DNA of 64,000 nt, taken from Idiomarina aminovorans. Its GTDB lineage: Bacteria > Pseudomonadota > Gammaproteobacteria > Enterobacterales > Alteromonadaceae. The DNA lies in the NCBI RefSeq assembly GCF_023155095.1, contig NZ_JAKNDA010000006.1, forward strand, positions 1-64,000, in the 5' to 3' direction. Made by a program: the position numbers and the translations under genes. Numbering within the stretch: the first letter of the stretch is position 1; each line of letters opens with the position of its first letter. A model generated the notes under the pieces. It did not search any database. It was not told the origin of the DNA and was given only the letters and a program-made list of their open reading frames with translations. This document shows, piece by piece, positions 52,950 through 62,061 of the stretch.

Positions 52950-53642
52950 TTACTCGCTGTGGATTAAAAACCAAATAATTCAAGGCCTGATGAATAGCCC
53001 GCACCTGACGGATAATGAACTTACCTATTCGATCTGAAATTTTCAAGGATCTTGTTATCACACCATTTTATTTGCTGTTTTTTAGACGTCGAGGTTAAGC
53101 ATACACACACGGCGAGATCGAGAACATAAATTGAGCAGTTTTAGATTCAAGTGGTCAATGCAACAGCGAATGACCAAAGAGTTGGTGCTTGATGCGCTAC
53201 TCATGGCGGTATGGCGGAGAAACCCTCAACAAACTGTTACTGTTCACTCGGATCAAGGAAGCCAGTATACGAATCTCGACCGGAGTCATTCCTTAAAAGT
53301 CATAATTTAGAAGGAAGCATGAGCCGTCGCGGAAACAGATTGAGATGGTATCTACACGAGTCAGGGCATTTACATGAATCAAAAACCCTACAGACCTTAT
53401 CCCAAAAGATAGAATCATGTCTTATTTCTATAATTAGCGTTTTTTAGAGTAAAGGTCATATTGGTGGGTATAAAAAGGCTAAGCCGAAAATTCTGTCACG
53501 AGTTTGTCACGCATATGTCACGGGCTTGTTTTTGGTGACTTTTCGAGACTTTAGGTAAAGGTCAATAGGTTTTTAAATTGACTCAAAATCGCAAACAGAA
53601 ATAATGCCGGAATATGTAGTGAAAATGCTTGAAAGCTTTTGA
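52950..53642. other. Gap with IS3 relic and island end
   Basis: Contains the IS3 relic at 53152-53336. Around 53505-53545 a TGTCACG word occurs three times within about 30 bp (CTGTCACGAG, TTGTCACGCA, ATGTCACGGG). Similar sequence is often near the ends of integrative elements, but I see no integrase gene. No intact gene found. Confidence 0.5.
53152..53336 (+). mobile_element. Decayed IS3-family transposase (OrfB) fragment
   Basis: The frame from 53152 reads WSMQQRMTKELVLDAL, then VTVHSDQGSQYTN, the integrase core with a catalytic Asp. A frameshift after SLK leads to LKSHNLEGSMSRRGN in the next frame. Both ends of the gene are missing. It does not continue into the 51580 fragment, which is on the other side of the serine hydrolase gene. 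Confidence 0.85.
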
Positions 53643-53687
53643 TGGCGCACCCGATAGGATTCGAACCTATGACCTCTGCCTCCGGAG
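53643..53687 (-). other. tRNA-Arg 3' half (attachment-site remnant)
   Basis: On the minus strand it runs from the anticodon region (CTCCGGAGGCAGAGG) through a T-arm with GGTTCGAATCC to GGGTGCGCCA. The tRNA 5' half is not present to its right, where unrelated sequence begins. It bounds the yhfG-fic/abiE segment on the right. Confidence 0.88.
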
Positions 53688-54037
53688 CAAAGAACGACGA
53701 AACTGGGTAGTTTGGGGTTAACCGTCCGAAACTGGCTTTACTCGATACATCAATAGTTTACTGAGTTTCGAACGCAGGCCATTTAGCCAGAGGTCAGAAC
53801 GTAAAAGAACAGTGTCGTGCAAAACTTGCCACAATTCAGCCAGCCAAAATGGACCACTAGCCAGAAAATTTCTAGTTTCGGAACTTACCACGAACCCCCA
53901 AACTCAGTTTCGACGCTCAACCCGAAGCTCAGAACTGGAAATTTATAATATTTGATGTCCCTAAGCCCTACGGGCTTAGGGACATCAAATGAAGAGAACA
54001 CTCTAAATTCACTTTAAGTCGTGAACCAAAACTTCAT
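53688..54037. other. Gap between attachment remnant and subtilase, with a long perfect hairpin
   Basis: The left part is related to the sequence after the fragment at 48218 (GGCCATTTAGCCAGA). Bases 53950-53968 and 53972-53990 are perfect 19-bp inverted repeats with a 3-nt loop (core GATGTCCCTAAGCCC). This lies 48 bp after the subtilase stop codon. There is no U-run after it in either direction. Confidence 0.7.
53950..53990. terminator. Perfect 19-bp hairpin downstream of the subtilase
   Basis: Two 19-bp arms around a TAC loop give an exceptionally stable hairpin. Its place just after the leftward protease operon fits a terminator or mRNA-end structure, but the missing U-run makes classical intrinsic termination uncertain. 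It might also be a recombination or insertion site. Confidence 0.55.
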
Positions 54038-55846
54038 TCACTCAGCACAAACAGCAGGCCGGGTATCTGGTAACGCTTTTTCGATATTCATCGCTCTAAC
54101 CTCATCACAGACACCATCTTCACAGGTTTGCATACCATAATCGAATGATTCTGCATCGATACTTTCAAGAGTCACTATTGGCTGGTCGAACTGACCTTCA
54201 ATTGATGGCGTAGCAGTTTCCCAGTTACTCCCTTTGGATATCGATACAAGCTGATATTGCACGCCTTCAGTGTGAAAGCCTCCCATAAAGGTTACTTTGT
54301 ACATTTCGCAAAGCCTACCCTCACTTCCGAAGTGATCCATATACCATTCTTGTTCACACTCATCCTTACCTGCAAGAGCATGCTCTATACGGTTCAGTTC
54401 GCCCTCTTGAGCTTGTTGAGCGATCGTATAAACACCAAGTGCTTCCATCAGGCCTGACCCACAGCTGCCATCACCACACGATGGACCTAGTGTATCAGTG
54501 CGAGCCGTCGTCTTTAACGCAAATTTGAGTAACTCATCGTCGGCCAGAGTCAATTGCTTTACTGTTGCCAACACGCTCGATACCAGCGGCGCCGAGTAGG
54601 ATGTTCCCTCACCGTAGCAGGCATGTTCACTGTCACCACAGACGACCGCAATACGTTTACCCTGAGCCATAATGTCGATGCTTTCGTCCGAGTTAGTAAA
54701 ATCCGCTTTTTCACCGTCACGGGCTAAAGAGCCAGTAGAAATAACGTTGTCACAATTCGCAGGAGAGTGTTCAACTGCGTTTCCCGATTCATTCCCGGCC
54801 GCGGCAACAAAAGTAAATCCTGCCTCTGTTGCGCGATTGATAGCGTCCTGCAAAAAAGTTGGACACTCCATCGTTTGAGCGGCAAAACTCATATTAACCA
54901 CGCCAACGTTGCCGCTGTATGGCGTTACGTTATCGAACGATTTACCCGTCAGCCAATCCATCGCATCAGCAGCATCGCTCAGAAAGCCGGTTCCACAAGT
55001 CAACGTCCGAATTGCATGGACATTTACGTTATTGGTAACACCTGAAATGTTTTTGCCGTTATCAATCAGTGCTGTCGCAATACTGCTAACTTCCAAACCG
55101 TGAGATCCGCAATTCATTCCGTCCAACTCGGCAGGAGGCTGAAAGTTATCACTTCGCTCTTGAGCTGGGCCATCTTTTTCAAGCGCAGTCGTCGAAAAGT
55201 TACGCCCACCTGCAGTGTATGGCGACTCTGAATTTTCAACGAAACTAGAATCCATAACAATTAAATCAACGGGGTTTTTAACTTGCGTCACCGCATCCAT
55301 GCCGATCGCATCCCAAAACCCAAGAATATTTGAACCTGATGGCGAATCGTCAGCACTTTGAAAGTAGTCAAGCTGATATTGGCTGAACGCAGGATCGTTT
55401 ACTGACTGGCTTGTAGCCGTTGAACTTGATACATAACCCACTATGCCGGGTCTGGTTCTCGTAACTGCATCAACCTCAACCAGTCCGAACTTTCCTGATT
55501 GGTTCAAGATCTCTGCGACGCGAGCCGAGCTGTATCCATAAGATGGAAGTTTAACGACCTCAAAGCCGCCTCCGTTATTCGAGACCGCGCTTCTTAATTG
55601 GTTTAACCGTTGCGCTTTTTCGCTGCTCAGACACCAATCATTTGCACCATCCGGTGTTGCTACACAGCTTTCTGAAAAGCTTTCACTAGTTGCACTCTGC
55701 GTAGCAGTTGACGTTGAACCTGCATTTATTACTAAACGGACTGTATCACTAGAGCCAAGTAAAACGGATTCTCGATCCTGCGCAACACCTTGCAAGCTTA
55801 CAAAGGCTAATGCACCCACAGATAAAAGTTTGAATGTATTTTTCAT
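54038..55846 (-). CDS. Secreted subtilisin-like serine protease (S8)
   Basis: A 602-residue protease with a signal peptide (about 1-22). The catalytic triad is Asp199 (LIVMDSSF), His249 (NCGSHGLEV) and Ser416 (GEGTSYSAP), with the oxyanion Asn region AAAGNESGN. Residues 30-170 are probably an inhibitory propeptide. The mature protein has many cysteines, likely disulfides, as expected outside the cell. The C-terminal 130 residues have no clear match. Its start overlaps the upstream lipoprotein gene by 4 bp. Confidence 0.9.
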   Translation of the reverse strand: MKNTFKLLSVGALAFVSLQGVAQDRESVLLGSSDTVRLVINAGSTSTATQSATSESFSESCVATPDGANDWCLSSEKAQRLNQLRSAVSNNGGGFEVVKLPSYGYSSARVAEILNQSGKFGLVEVDAVTRTRPGIVGYVSSSTATSQSVNDPAFSQYQLDYFQSADDSPSGSNILGFWDAIGMDAVTQVKNPVDLIVMDSSFVENSESPYTAGGRNFSTTALEKDGPAQERSDNFQPPAELDGMNCGSHGLEVSSIATALIDNGKNISGVTNNVNVHAIRTLTCGTGFLSDAADAMDWLTGKSFDNVTPYSGNVGVVNMSFAAQTMECPTFLQDAINRATEAGFTFVAAAGNESGNAVEHSPANCDNVISTGSLARDGEKADFTNSDESIDIMAQGKRIAVVCGDSEHACYGEGTSYSAPLVSSVLATVKQLTLADDELLKFALKTTARTDTLGPSCGDGSCGSGLMEALGVYTIAQQAQEGELNRIEHALAGKDECEQEWYMDHFGSEGRLCEMYKVTFMGGFHTEGVQYQLVSISKGSNWETATPSIEGQFDQPIVTLESIDAESFDYGMQTCEDGVCDEVRAMNIEKALPDTRPAVCAE

Positions 55847-57069
55847 GCGTCACCTTCGTCGTCGCTTGAACAAGTTTGAGATTCGGGAAAGGCAATAGCC
55901 TCCAGGAACTCAAAGGCAGGGTCAAAGACCCATGTTCCATCTTTAAACTGACCTAAAGAGGTATTACCAATTAACTGAGACACTCGGCCAGATTCACTAA
56001 CGTAAACCTCGGTCAACTCGATATTACCTGTAACTGGTGATGCAGCGGTTATAGCCTCCTGAAGAACGCTGGCTGTAGAATTCATGTGTGCTTCAATTAA
56101 GGGTACAGCCTCATTAAATTGGTTTACCAAGTGGTCTTCGCCTGCACTTAATGCTTCGTAGTCTTCTACTGCATAAACACTATATTTGTGCCATACCTCA
56201 AGCTCTCTGGCTGATTCAAAACCTGCTTCTGTAGACACCTGCCTCAAAAGAGAAGGACTTTTTACAGTGTGACTTTCATTGAAAAAGACAGCGAGCTCTT
56301 CTAAACGCTCAACCAAAAGCTTCTGCTCCGATAAATCAATAACGCCTGATATTGATGACATGAGAGAATGGAGCCGATTAAGTGACAAACTTCCTGAGGT
56401 GTTATCGGTAGTTAATTCAAGCGTGATAGATTGAGATTTACCGTCACCATCTGTTGCCTGAACTTCAATCGTCATGGCATGGTTGTTATATTTAAACTCA
56501 TCAGCAGTCAGTGTCAGCAATACTCCTGAACTGGTCTTAGAAACCGAATGACCGATTACATCTCGTCCTTGGCTACTAAGCGTAATATCGGTAGTAACAG
56601 TCCCTCTGCTGCCCAAATAACTTAAAGGGATTTCTAACTCGGAGTTTTCAGTTATTGATGAAGCAGTCGTGCTCGTCTCAATTTTATCGAATCCTGAAAC
56701 ATTAACTAAGGACAAAGAAAGTGTCTTTGTTGACGAACGCCCTTCACTATCTGTAGCTGTCACTTTTAAAGTTGCAGCGTCGTCTTCATAGATTTCAGCA
56801 AGTGTCAGCTCGATATTGCCACCGTTACTAGATACTCCACTAGTATCTAGACTCAATGCTTGAGAGCCCTCGACCTCAATACTGAACTCTGCATTACCTT
56901 GAGCATTAGATGCTGAGACGGATACAGTTTCACTGGAGTTTTCATCAATGCTACTCAGCGAGCCTAGAGAAACACTCAGTGGAGGAATTGAGCTCTCTCC
57001 CTCCGAACCGCCTCCGCCACAGGCGGATAAAATACTGGTCGCAACCAGCAAAAAGGCGAGCTTTTTCAT
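55843..57069 (-). CDS. Lipoprotein with Ig/cadherin-like domains
   Basis: A 408-residue lipoprotein (LLVATSILSACGGGG, lipobox LSAC). Residues 25-230 form two cadherin-like repeats with DENSSETVSVSASN and ITENSELEIPLSY. The C-terminal third is mostly helical. It is translationally coupled (4-bp overlap) to the subtilase, so it may anchor, inhibit or present the protease at the outer membrane. Its family is not recognised. Confidence 0.7.
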   Translation of the reverse strand: MKKLAFLLVATSILSACGGGGSEGESSIPPLSVSLGSLSSIDENSSETVSVSASNAQGNAEFSIEVEGSQALSLDTSGVSSNGGNIELTLAEIYEDDAATLKVTATDSEGRSSTKTLSLSLVNVSGFDKIETSTTASSITENSELEIPLSYLGSRGTVTTDITLSSQGRDVIGHSVSKTSSGVLLTLTADEFKYNNHAMTIEVQATDGDGKSQSITLELTTDNTSGSLSLNRLHSLMSSISGVIDLSEQKLLVERLEELAVFFNESHTVKSPSLLRQVSTEAGFESARELEVWHKYSVYAVEDYEALSAGEDHLVNQFNEAVPLIEAHMNSTASVLQEAITAASPVTGNIELTEVYVSESGRVSQLIGNTSLGQFKDGTWVFDPAFEFLEAIAFPESQTCSSDDEGDA

Positions 57070-57170
57070 AGAAATATCCTTATTAAATAAGCATGTTAAT
57101 TAAAACTGTTACGGCGTACCAAAATCGTAAAGTTTCCGTTCGGGCCACCTTGGGGTTTGTTAAAGACTGA

Positions 57171-58727
57171 TTATTGCTTTGTATTAAAGAAAAAGCGACT
57201 CGCTAGGCTCGAGAGCCCTAATAGCAATAGAAAGCCTAGCGAAGTCGAACCTCCGCTTGTATCGGAGCTAACATTCTCTGACGGGCCCTCGTTGCTGGTG
57301 CCGTCGTCACTCCCATTGTCGTCGTTGCCACCACCATCATCGGTGTCACCATTCCCATCGTCGTCATTGCCACCACCATCATCATTACCGCCATCGTCAG
57401 CGGTGAATGTTAATGTGGCATCCAGGATATTATTAAATCCGTCGCGATCAACATCGTAATCGTCCGAGTAGATCTCGCCGGCAATTTGATAGCCGGAATC
57501 TGCAAGGGTGCCAAACGACAGTAAGATCTCTTTTTCTTCCAGTGGACCGAACGGCAGCGCACACGACAAGCCACCTTCAGACAACTCACACCCATCGGCA
57601 CTATCAACCGATAATTCAGGATAGTTGTCATCAAAACGCACTTGAGCAACCACATTATCAACCGTTGTGTTGGTGTTATTTTTTAGTGTAACGACAAGGT
57701 AGGTCTCTGTTTCTGATGATGCATTTTCATTAATGCTCGCTGTAGCTGATAAATCAATTACTTCACCACTGCCTCGGCACCAGCCAATATCACACAGCAT
57801 GTAAGCGGCCACACCCAAATCCGTTGTGTGTGCCACACTGGAGCGCATTAGCTGAGCCGGTTGAATGTTGTTTGAAACGTGCGCTCCTACTTGGGGATCA
57901 TAACTACCATCTGCCAATGGATCGGCAAACATTTCAACGTACGTTTTGTCATTATAGGTCTGGGTTCCACTCGTCAACTCATTAGACAGCGCACTTTGGG
58001 TTGCTTCAGAGCCTAACAACAATAAATCATCGACACTTTTACCGGCCTCAACGCGGGCGTCGATATTCATGTTGTCATAGAGCGCTATGTTACCGTTCTC
58101 TTGATGGTAACGCAGCATCTCCGTCATGGTGGTGTTAACTGAATAATCCTCCGGCACACATCCACCCAGACAGTTCGTGTCCGCAAATCCATAGAAGTGA
58201 GTTAACTCATGGTAAACCACCGTCGCCAGTAAAGGCAGGCCCGTGTTTTCTGATATTTCTTCAAAGAAGAAGTCATCATCACGGTCAACAAACGTAGTCT
58301 CACCGTAGTTGTCGTAATCAGTCGTCTGTTTTTCTGTCAACGCGGCCGTCAGTGTCAACGGATAATGACGCCCCTCTTTCATGACACCAAAATCATCTTT
58401 TTGGGTTCTTTCCGTCACTTCTGAGAATGAAGGGCCTAAAGTTAATGCCCCGTAACCATCTAATGCCCCAAACTTTACACTCCAGGTTAACGGTACGTCA
58501 TTTTTAAACTGGAGCGACATAGCCCGAACAGCATGCTCGATAGTGCTTTTACGAAACTCACCCACCGTTGTTTCAGTGCCATCCGGCAGTGTTAACGCGC
58601 GCGTATCATTAACCCCTTTGTCGGCAGCATCCATATAATCCGGCACAATTTCGGTTGGCTCTGCTATTGAGTGAGTAGAAATAAAAAATAACAAGGAAAG
58701 AAAAAAGCTTTTAGTTTTCATCGACAA
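57171..58727 (-). CDS. Secreted HExxH metalloprotease with probable GlyGly-CTERM tail
   Basis: A 518-residue protein with a signal peptide (about 1-22). The zinc site HELTH is at residues 173-177, with a downstream Glu in TTMTEMLRYHQENG as a possible third ligand. A Cys-rich loop (TNCLGGCVP) follows. The C-terminus has an Asp/Gly linker, then SGGSTSLGFLLLLG, a hydrophobic helix and Arg before Lys-Gln, which resembles a GlyGly-CTERM sorting signal processed by rhombosortase. No rhombosortase gene is in the window. Co-directional with the lipoprotein and subtilase. Confidence 0.8.
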   Translation of the reverse strand: MSMKTKSFFLSLLFFISTHSIAEPTEIVPDYMDAADKGVNDTRALTLPDGTETTVGEFRKSTIEHAVRAMSLQFKNDVPLTWSVKFGALDGYGALTLGPSFSEVTERTQKDDFGVMKEGRHYPLTLTAALTEKQTTDYDNYGETTFVDRDDDFFFEEISENTGLPLLATVVYHELTHFYGFADTNCLGGCVPEDYSVNTTMTEMLRYHQENGNIALYDNMNIDARVEAGKSVDDLLLLGSEATQSALSNELTSGTQTYNDKTYVEMFADPLADGSYDPQVGAHVSNNIQPAQLMRSSVAHTTDLGVAAYMLCDIGWCRGSGEVIDLSATASINENASSETETYLVVTLKNNTNTTVDNVVAQVRFDDNYPELSVDSADGCELSEGGLSCALPFGPLEEKEILLSFGTLADSGYQIAGEIYSDDYDVDRDGFNNILDATLTFTADDGGNDDGGGNDDDGNGDTDDGGGNDDNGSDDGTSNEGPSENVSSDTSGGSTSLGFLLLLGLSSLASRFFFNTKQ

Positions 58728-58892
58728 TCAGCGTGTACGAAATTATGTCGGGATTCTGTCAAATACCAGATAACAATTCAATAACTTTTTAACAAGCTGA
58801 CCTTCAAGCTAAAAGTTGAATTCAGATAGTAAGAAAATTAAGAATAATGTAATGGAATAAACCTAAGGGGTACTAAAAATATCAAAGGGTTA

Positions 58893-58920
58893 GCTCCCTA
58901 ACCCGAATAGGTTTGGGAGC
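58893..58920 (-). terminator. Hairpin after the coiled-coil lipoprotein gene
   Basis: GCTCCCTAACC (58893-58903) pairs with GGTTTGGGAGC (58910-58920), 10 of 11 bp, with a 6-nt loop. It lies 33 bp after the stop of the leftward 58953 gene. No strong U-run follows, so it is only a probable terminator. The region 58728-58952 holds no gene. Confidence 0.6.
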
Positions 58921-58952
58921 ATTTACTACAATTTTTAGAGAAAACTCAGCAC

Positions 58953-60302
58953 CTACAAAGTTTGTTGCTTTAGCATCTCCTCAATATCGGCTGGACCATT
59001 TATTTTAAAGCGATTACTAACGTCTTCTGACTGCCTAAAAACCTGATAGAAAGACCGCTGACTCGAGTTCCCTGAAAGCTTCGCAACATGAACAATATTA
59101 CTTCGTCCTTCAGCTTTTAAAATATAAAAAGCCAATCCATACTCGTCGTCATCTAGTGAGTAACTATCGTTTTCATCGTCAAACGAATCTAAACTGATAT
59201 CTATCAAAGACAAAGCTTCTGCATGAACGTCTTTCATGTAATTTTCTACAGCACTATCGAACTGATTCTTAGCACTCATGAGTAAAGAATGGCTTTTTAC
59301 AGCACTTCTCTTAAGTCGATCAATATTAGAATCTGACTTGGCGAGATAATCCGATCTTTCAATACGCTTCTCTAACCGAGAAATTTCTTTTTGAATAGAG
59401 TTAGCATCGATACCGGTTTGATTTTTCGCAATAATTTTCGCTCTACGAAGTTCACTTTTTACAGAATCAAGCTCATCATCTAAATGATCCATCTCGTAAT
59501 CCGCATTTTCATAAAGAAGACCATACTTTATGACTGCGGCGATAAGTTTTTCATTCCCAATAGACTCTTTAACTACAAGGCACCGCTCGCTTGAGTCTAC
59601 CTTCGATTCCTTGCCAATTAGAGCTAATTTCTTGTTACTTTCGTTTTTGTCACGAGCTCTCTGCACAGCTCTAGCACCAAAATAGACATCATATTGATTA
59701 TATAATTTAAACCTACGATTCACGTCTATAGCAAGTTCGTCCTCGATAATAATTTCACGCAAATCTTTGCTGAATTTTTCCTGCGCTTCCTTTTTCATGT
59801 TTTTGAAAGTATTTAACTTTTCTGTAGCAGCATCATAAGCAGATTGTTCCTTGGAGATACGTTTATTATAGTCAGATAATTTACTCTGAAGTTCTTTCAG
59901 AACTGACTTATAACGTTCTTTATCTCTTTGGTGAGAGGCGGTTATCTCTTTTGCCTCTTGCTCTACTTCTTTATCTATCATTACGAGAGTATCTTTAATG
60001 CTCTCATATGCTTCTTCTACTGCGGCATAGGAGTCAGGAGTATAAGACGGTTGAGGAAGAGGTTTTAACGACCCGTCCGAATTTACAATAAACGACGAAA
60101 TATTATTTTCTCGCCTAAAAGCTTTTGCAGCTTTCACGTCATCTTTATCTACTGTTGCCACGTACCCTTCAAACTCCAGTTCTGACTCGATATTATTGCT
60201 GCTATGAATATCGCTCTTTATTTTTTCAATATTCTGACCGCAGCCACCTAGTAAGCCAAGTGAAATCCCAATGCTAACGATATAAAAAAATTTCATTCTC
60301 AA
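58953..60302 (-). CDS. Coiled-coil lipoprotein of unknown function
   Basis: A 449-residue protein with a lipoprotein signal (LGLLGGCGQ). About residues 90-200 and 270-350 are strongly helical and charged, with long Lys/Glu/Ser coiled coils. The C-terminal 80 residues are a separate acidic and then globular part. I do not recognise the family. It lies 94 bp after a membrane-protein gene on the same strand. Possible role in a periplasmic complex. Confidence 0.65.
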   Translation of the reverse strand: MRMKFFYIVSIGISLGLLGGCGQNIEKIKSDIHSSNNIESELEFEGYVATVDKDDVKAAKAFRRENNISSFIVNSDGSLKPLPQPSYTPDSYAAVEEAYESIKDTLVMIDKEVEQEAKEITASHQRDKERYKSVLKELQSKLSDYNKRISKEQSAYDAATEKLNTFKNMKKEAQEKFSKDLREIIIEDELAIDVNRRFKLYNQYDVYFGARAVQRARDKNESNKKLALIGKESKVDSSERCLVVKESIGNEKLIAAVIKYGLLYENADYEMDHLDDELDSVKSELRRAKIIAKNQTGIDANSIQKEISRLEKRIERSDYLAKSDSNIDRLKRSAVKSHSLLMSAKNQFDSAVENYMKDVHAEALSLIDISLDSFDDENDSYSLDDDEYGLAFYILKAEGRSNIVHVAKLSGNSSQRSFYQVFRQSEDVSNRFKINGPADIEEMLKQQTL

Positions 60303-60396
60303 TCCTTTTTCGAAAAGTTAAATGTCCCACATACGAGCCAAAAGCCAGTAATTAAAACCCAATTATCTTTTTGCTGTATCGCGAAAAAGTCATTCT

Positions 60397-61284
60397 TTAA
60401 AAAATAAGGTTGTAAACCATAACAACGCCAAACACGACTAAAACTTTCCCCGTATTGTTGGCAGTAAACACCGTTTTGATAAATCCAGCCATATAACCCA
60501 AGCTATTTTTTATAAGCTCATATAGCCCGTCACAGCCTAGAGCAAGGTCTTTATCACTTGCCGACTTTTTAACTTTATCTACGCCGCGTTTGAGAGCATC
60601 CAAGGACTCCGTCGCATCATGCTCTTTCAGCAATAATTTTATTTCTGCAATATGAAGGTTAACAACCTCAATATATTTACTCAGGATCCCACTACTGCGC
60701 TCCAGTACAACACCTGCTTTAGCTCGAACTTTAGAGCTGTCTCCAAAAGAGGAGTCTATTGGCACCTTTCGTGTTTTGAGCCTGATAAACAAACTCAAAA
60801 ACATCAAAATCATACCGCCAACAACTAAATAGGCACCAGCACCTAGATAACCCAGTAGCTTCTCCCAACCTTGGGACCTAGATAGATTCACACCCATCAT
60901 GCTTAGCGTCTCGGATGCCTCTGAAGCTTCACTGAATATATCGTAAAAAATAGTGCCATAAGTTATTAGGAAGTAACCGACAACGACTTTTGCTGCCATC
61001 GGGAAAACACCTGTTAATGCAGTGGCAATAGCGACCGCACAGCAGGAAATGAAAAAGGTAAGTTCACCGCTGGACATTTCACTTGCGATGCCCATAGTCT
61101 CTGTTTGTCCCCACATTTTAACTTCTACAACGTTAAAAAAGTGGCCAGCCGCAAAAACCGCAATTGCAAAAACGATAAAAAAGTTTAGCAGTTTTGTTTC
61201 TTTAACCGGATCAGCCCAAGGGTCAATACTTTCATTATCGTCTGATATTATATTTGAAGCGTCTGCATCATTATTGTCGCTCAT
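60397..61284 (-). CDS. Multi-pass membrane protein of unknown function
   Basis: A 295-residue protein with a charged N-terminus (about 1-28), about four TM helices (30-50, 70-95, 100-120, 145-170), a helical cytoplasmic-looking domain (175-265) and a last TM near 275-295. No family recognised. It lies 15 bp downstream of a small secreted-protein gene and 94 bp upstream of the coiled-coil lipoprotein gene, on the same strand. The three may form one envelope unit. Confidence 0.65.
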   Translation of the reverse strand: MSDNNDADASNIISDDNESIDPWADPVKETKLLNFFIVFAIAVFAAGHFFNVVEVKMWGQTETMGIASEMSSGELTFFISCCAVAIATALTGVFPMAAKVVVGYFLITYGTIFYDIFSEASEASETLSMMGVNLSRSQGWEKLLGYLGAGAYLVVGGMILMFLSLFIRLKTRKVPIDSSFGDSSKVRAKAGVVLERSSGILSKYIEVVNLHIAEIKLLLKEHDATESLDALKRGVDKVKKSASDKDLALGCDGLYELIKNSLGYMAGFIKTVFTANNTGKVLVVFGVVMVYNLIF

Positions 61285-61299
61285 AAGTAAATCCTTCGC

Positions 61300-61737
61300 T
61301 TAACCTTTGGTCGTTACTGCTTCGCAGGAAGCTCCTTGTATTGCGACTTTAGGAAGAAACTTCTTAATATCGACTGGGTTTTCTTTACTTTCGACAGCGT
61401 TGATTACTATTGAAAAACTCAAACCACATTTTGTCACAGCTGAAACTGAATATTGTCCAGCAGAACTGACCTGAAAGGTTACATTGTTGCCGTCGATGTA
61501 TTCCTTAATATAAGTACTATTTTCATTAGCACTACTTATTTCGTCACCGCCGTAGACGGTAGCAATCAACGTACTATCAGACGGCATTGTGACATGAAAT
61601 ACAGTCGACTTAGATTGCTCAGCTGACACGAGAGCTGACGGTGCTGATGTAACAGATAGAAAACCCGATGATTCTTGTGCCGCAAAACTACTAAATGCTA
61701 CAAACATGACCGCTAGTGACATTAAGTTAAATTTCAT
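61300..61737 (-). CDS. Small secreted protein of unknown function
   Basis: A 145-residue protein with a signal peptide (MKFNLMSLAVMFVAFSSFAAQ). I start at ATG 61737, which has AAGGAAG about 7 bp before it, rather than at 61800. The mature part is Ser/Val-rich and beta-like, with two cysteines that could pair. First gene of the three-gene leftward unit. No family recognised. Confidence 0.65.
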   Translation of the reverse strand: MKFNLMSLAVMFVAFSSFAAQESSGFLSVTSAPSALVSAEQSKSTVFHVTMPSDSTLIATVYGGDEISSANENSTYIKEYIDGNNVTFQVSSAGQYSVSAVTKCGLSFSIVINAVESKENPVDIKKFLPKVAIQGASCEAVTTKG

Positions 61738-61897
61738 TCTTTGCTTCCTTAAAATAGTTATTTTCTCCATAAACAGCTGATAAGCTATCAAAAGAAACAA
61801 AAAAACAACATAATTTTTTTGGTTTAGTCAGGCAAGTAATTATTGTTTCCGACACGCTTATCATCAAAAATTAGTATCAATGGATGTTCAAAAAACC

Positions 61898-61927
61898 AGC
61901 CTGTCTAGTGGAAGCTGGGAAGTACAA
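61898..61927 (+). mobile_element. Isolated IS-end-like sequence
   Basis: AGCCTGTCTAGTGGAAGCTG and the following bases match about 25 of 29 positions of the sequence after the IS3 transposase stop at 51636-51665. No transposase is attached. It is likely the scar of a related IS element. A short open frame over it (61880-62077) has no other support. Confidence 0.45.
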
Positions 61928-62061
61928 ACGAAGCAAACGAATATATTCACGGGGCTTTTTATCGACGTTAGTTTTAACGCTTTGAAGCAATTATGCGTTG
62001 CTCAAACTCATGTGGTAAATTCAGTACATAAAATAAACAAAGACACACAAGGAAAGATGCT

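Noticed and set aside
53211-53447. Small intact gene
   Set aside because: It is the shifted frame of a decayed IS3 transposase (LKSHNLEGSMSRRGN).
53950-53990. Integron attC site
   Set aside because: It has perfect arms but lacks the conserved GTTRRRY/RYYYAAC ends and the extrahelical bases of attC.
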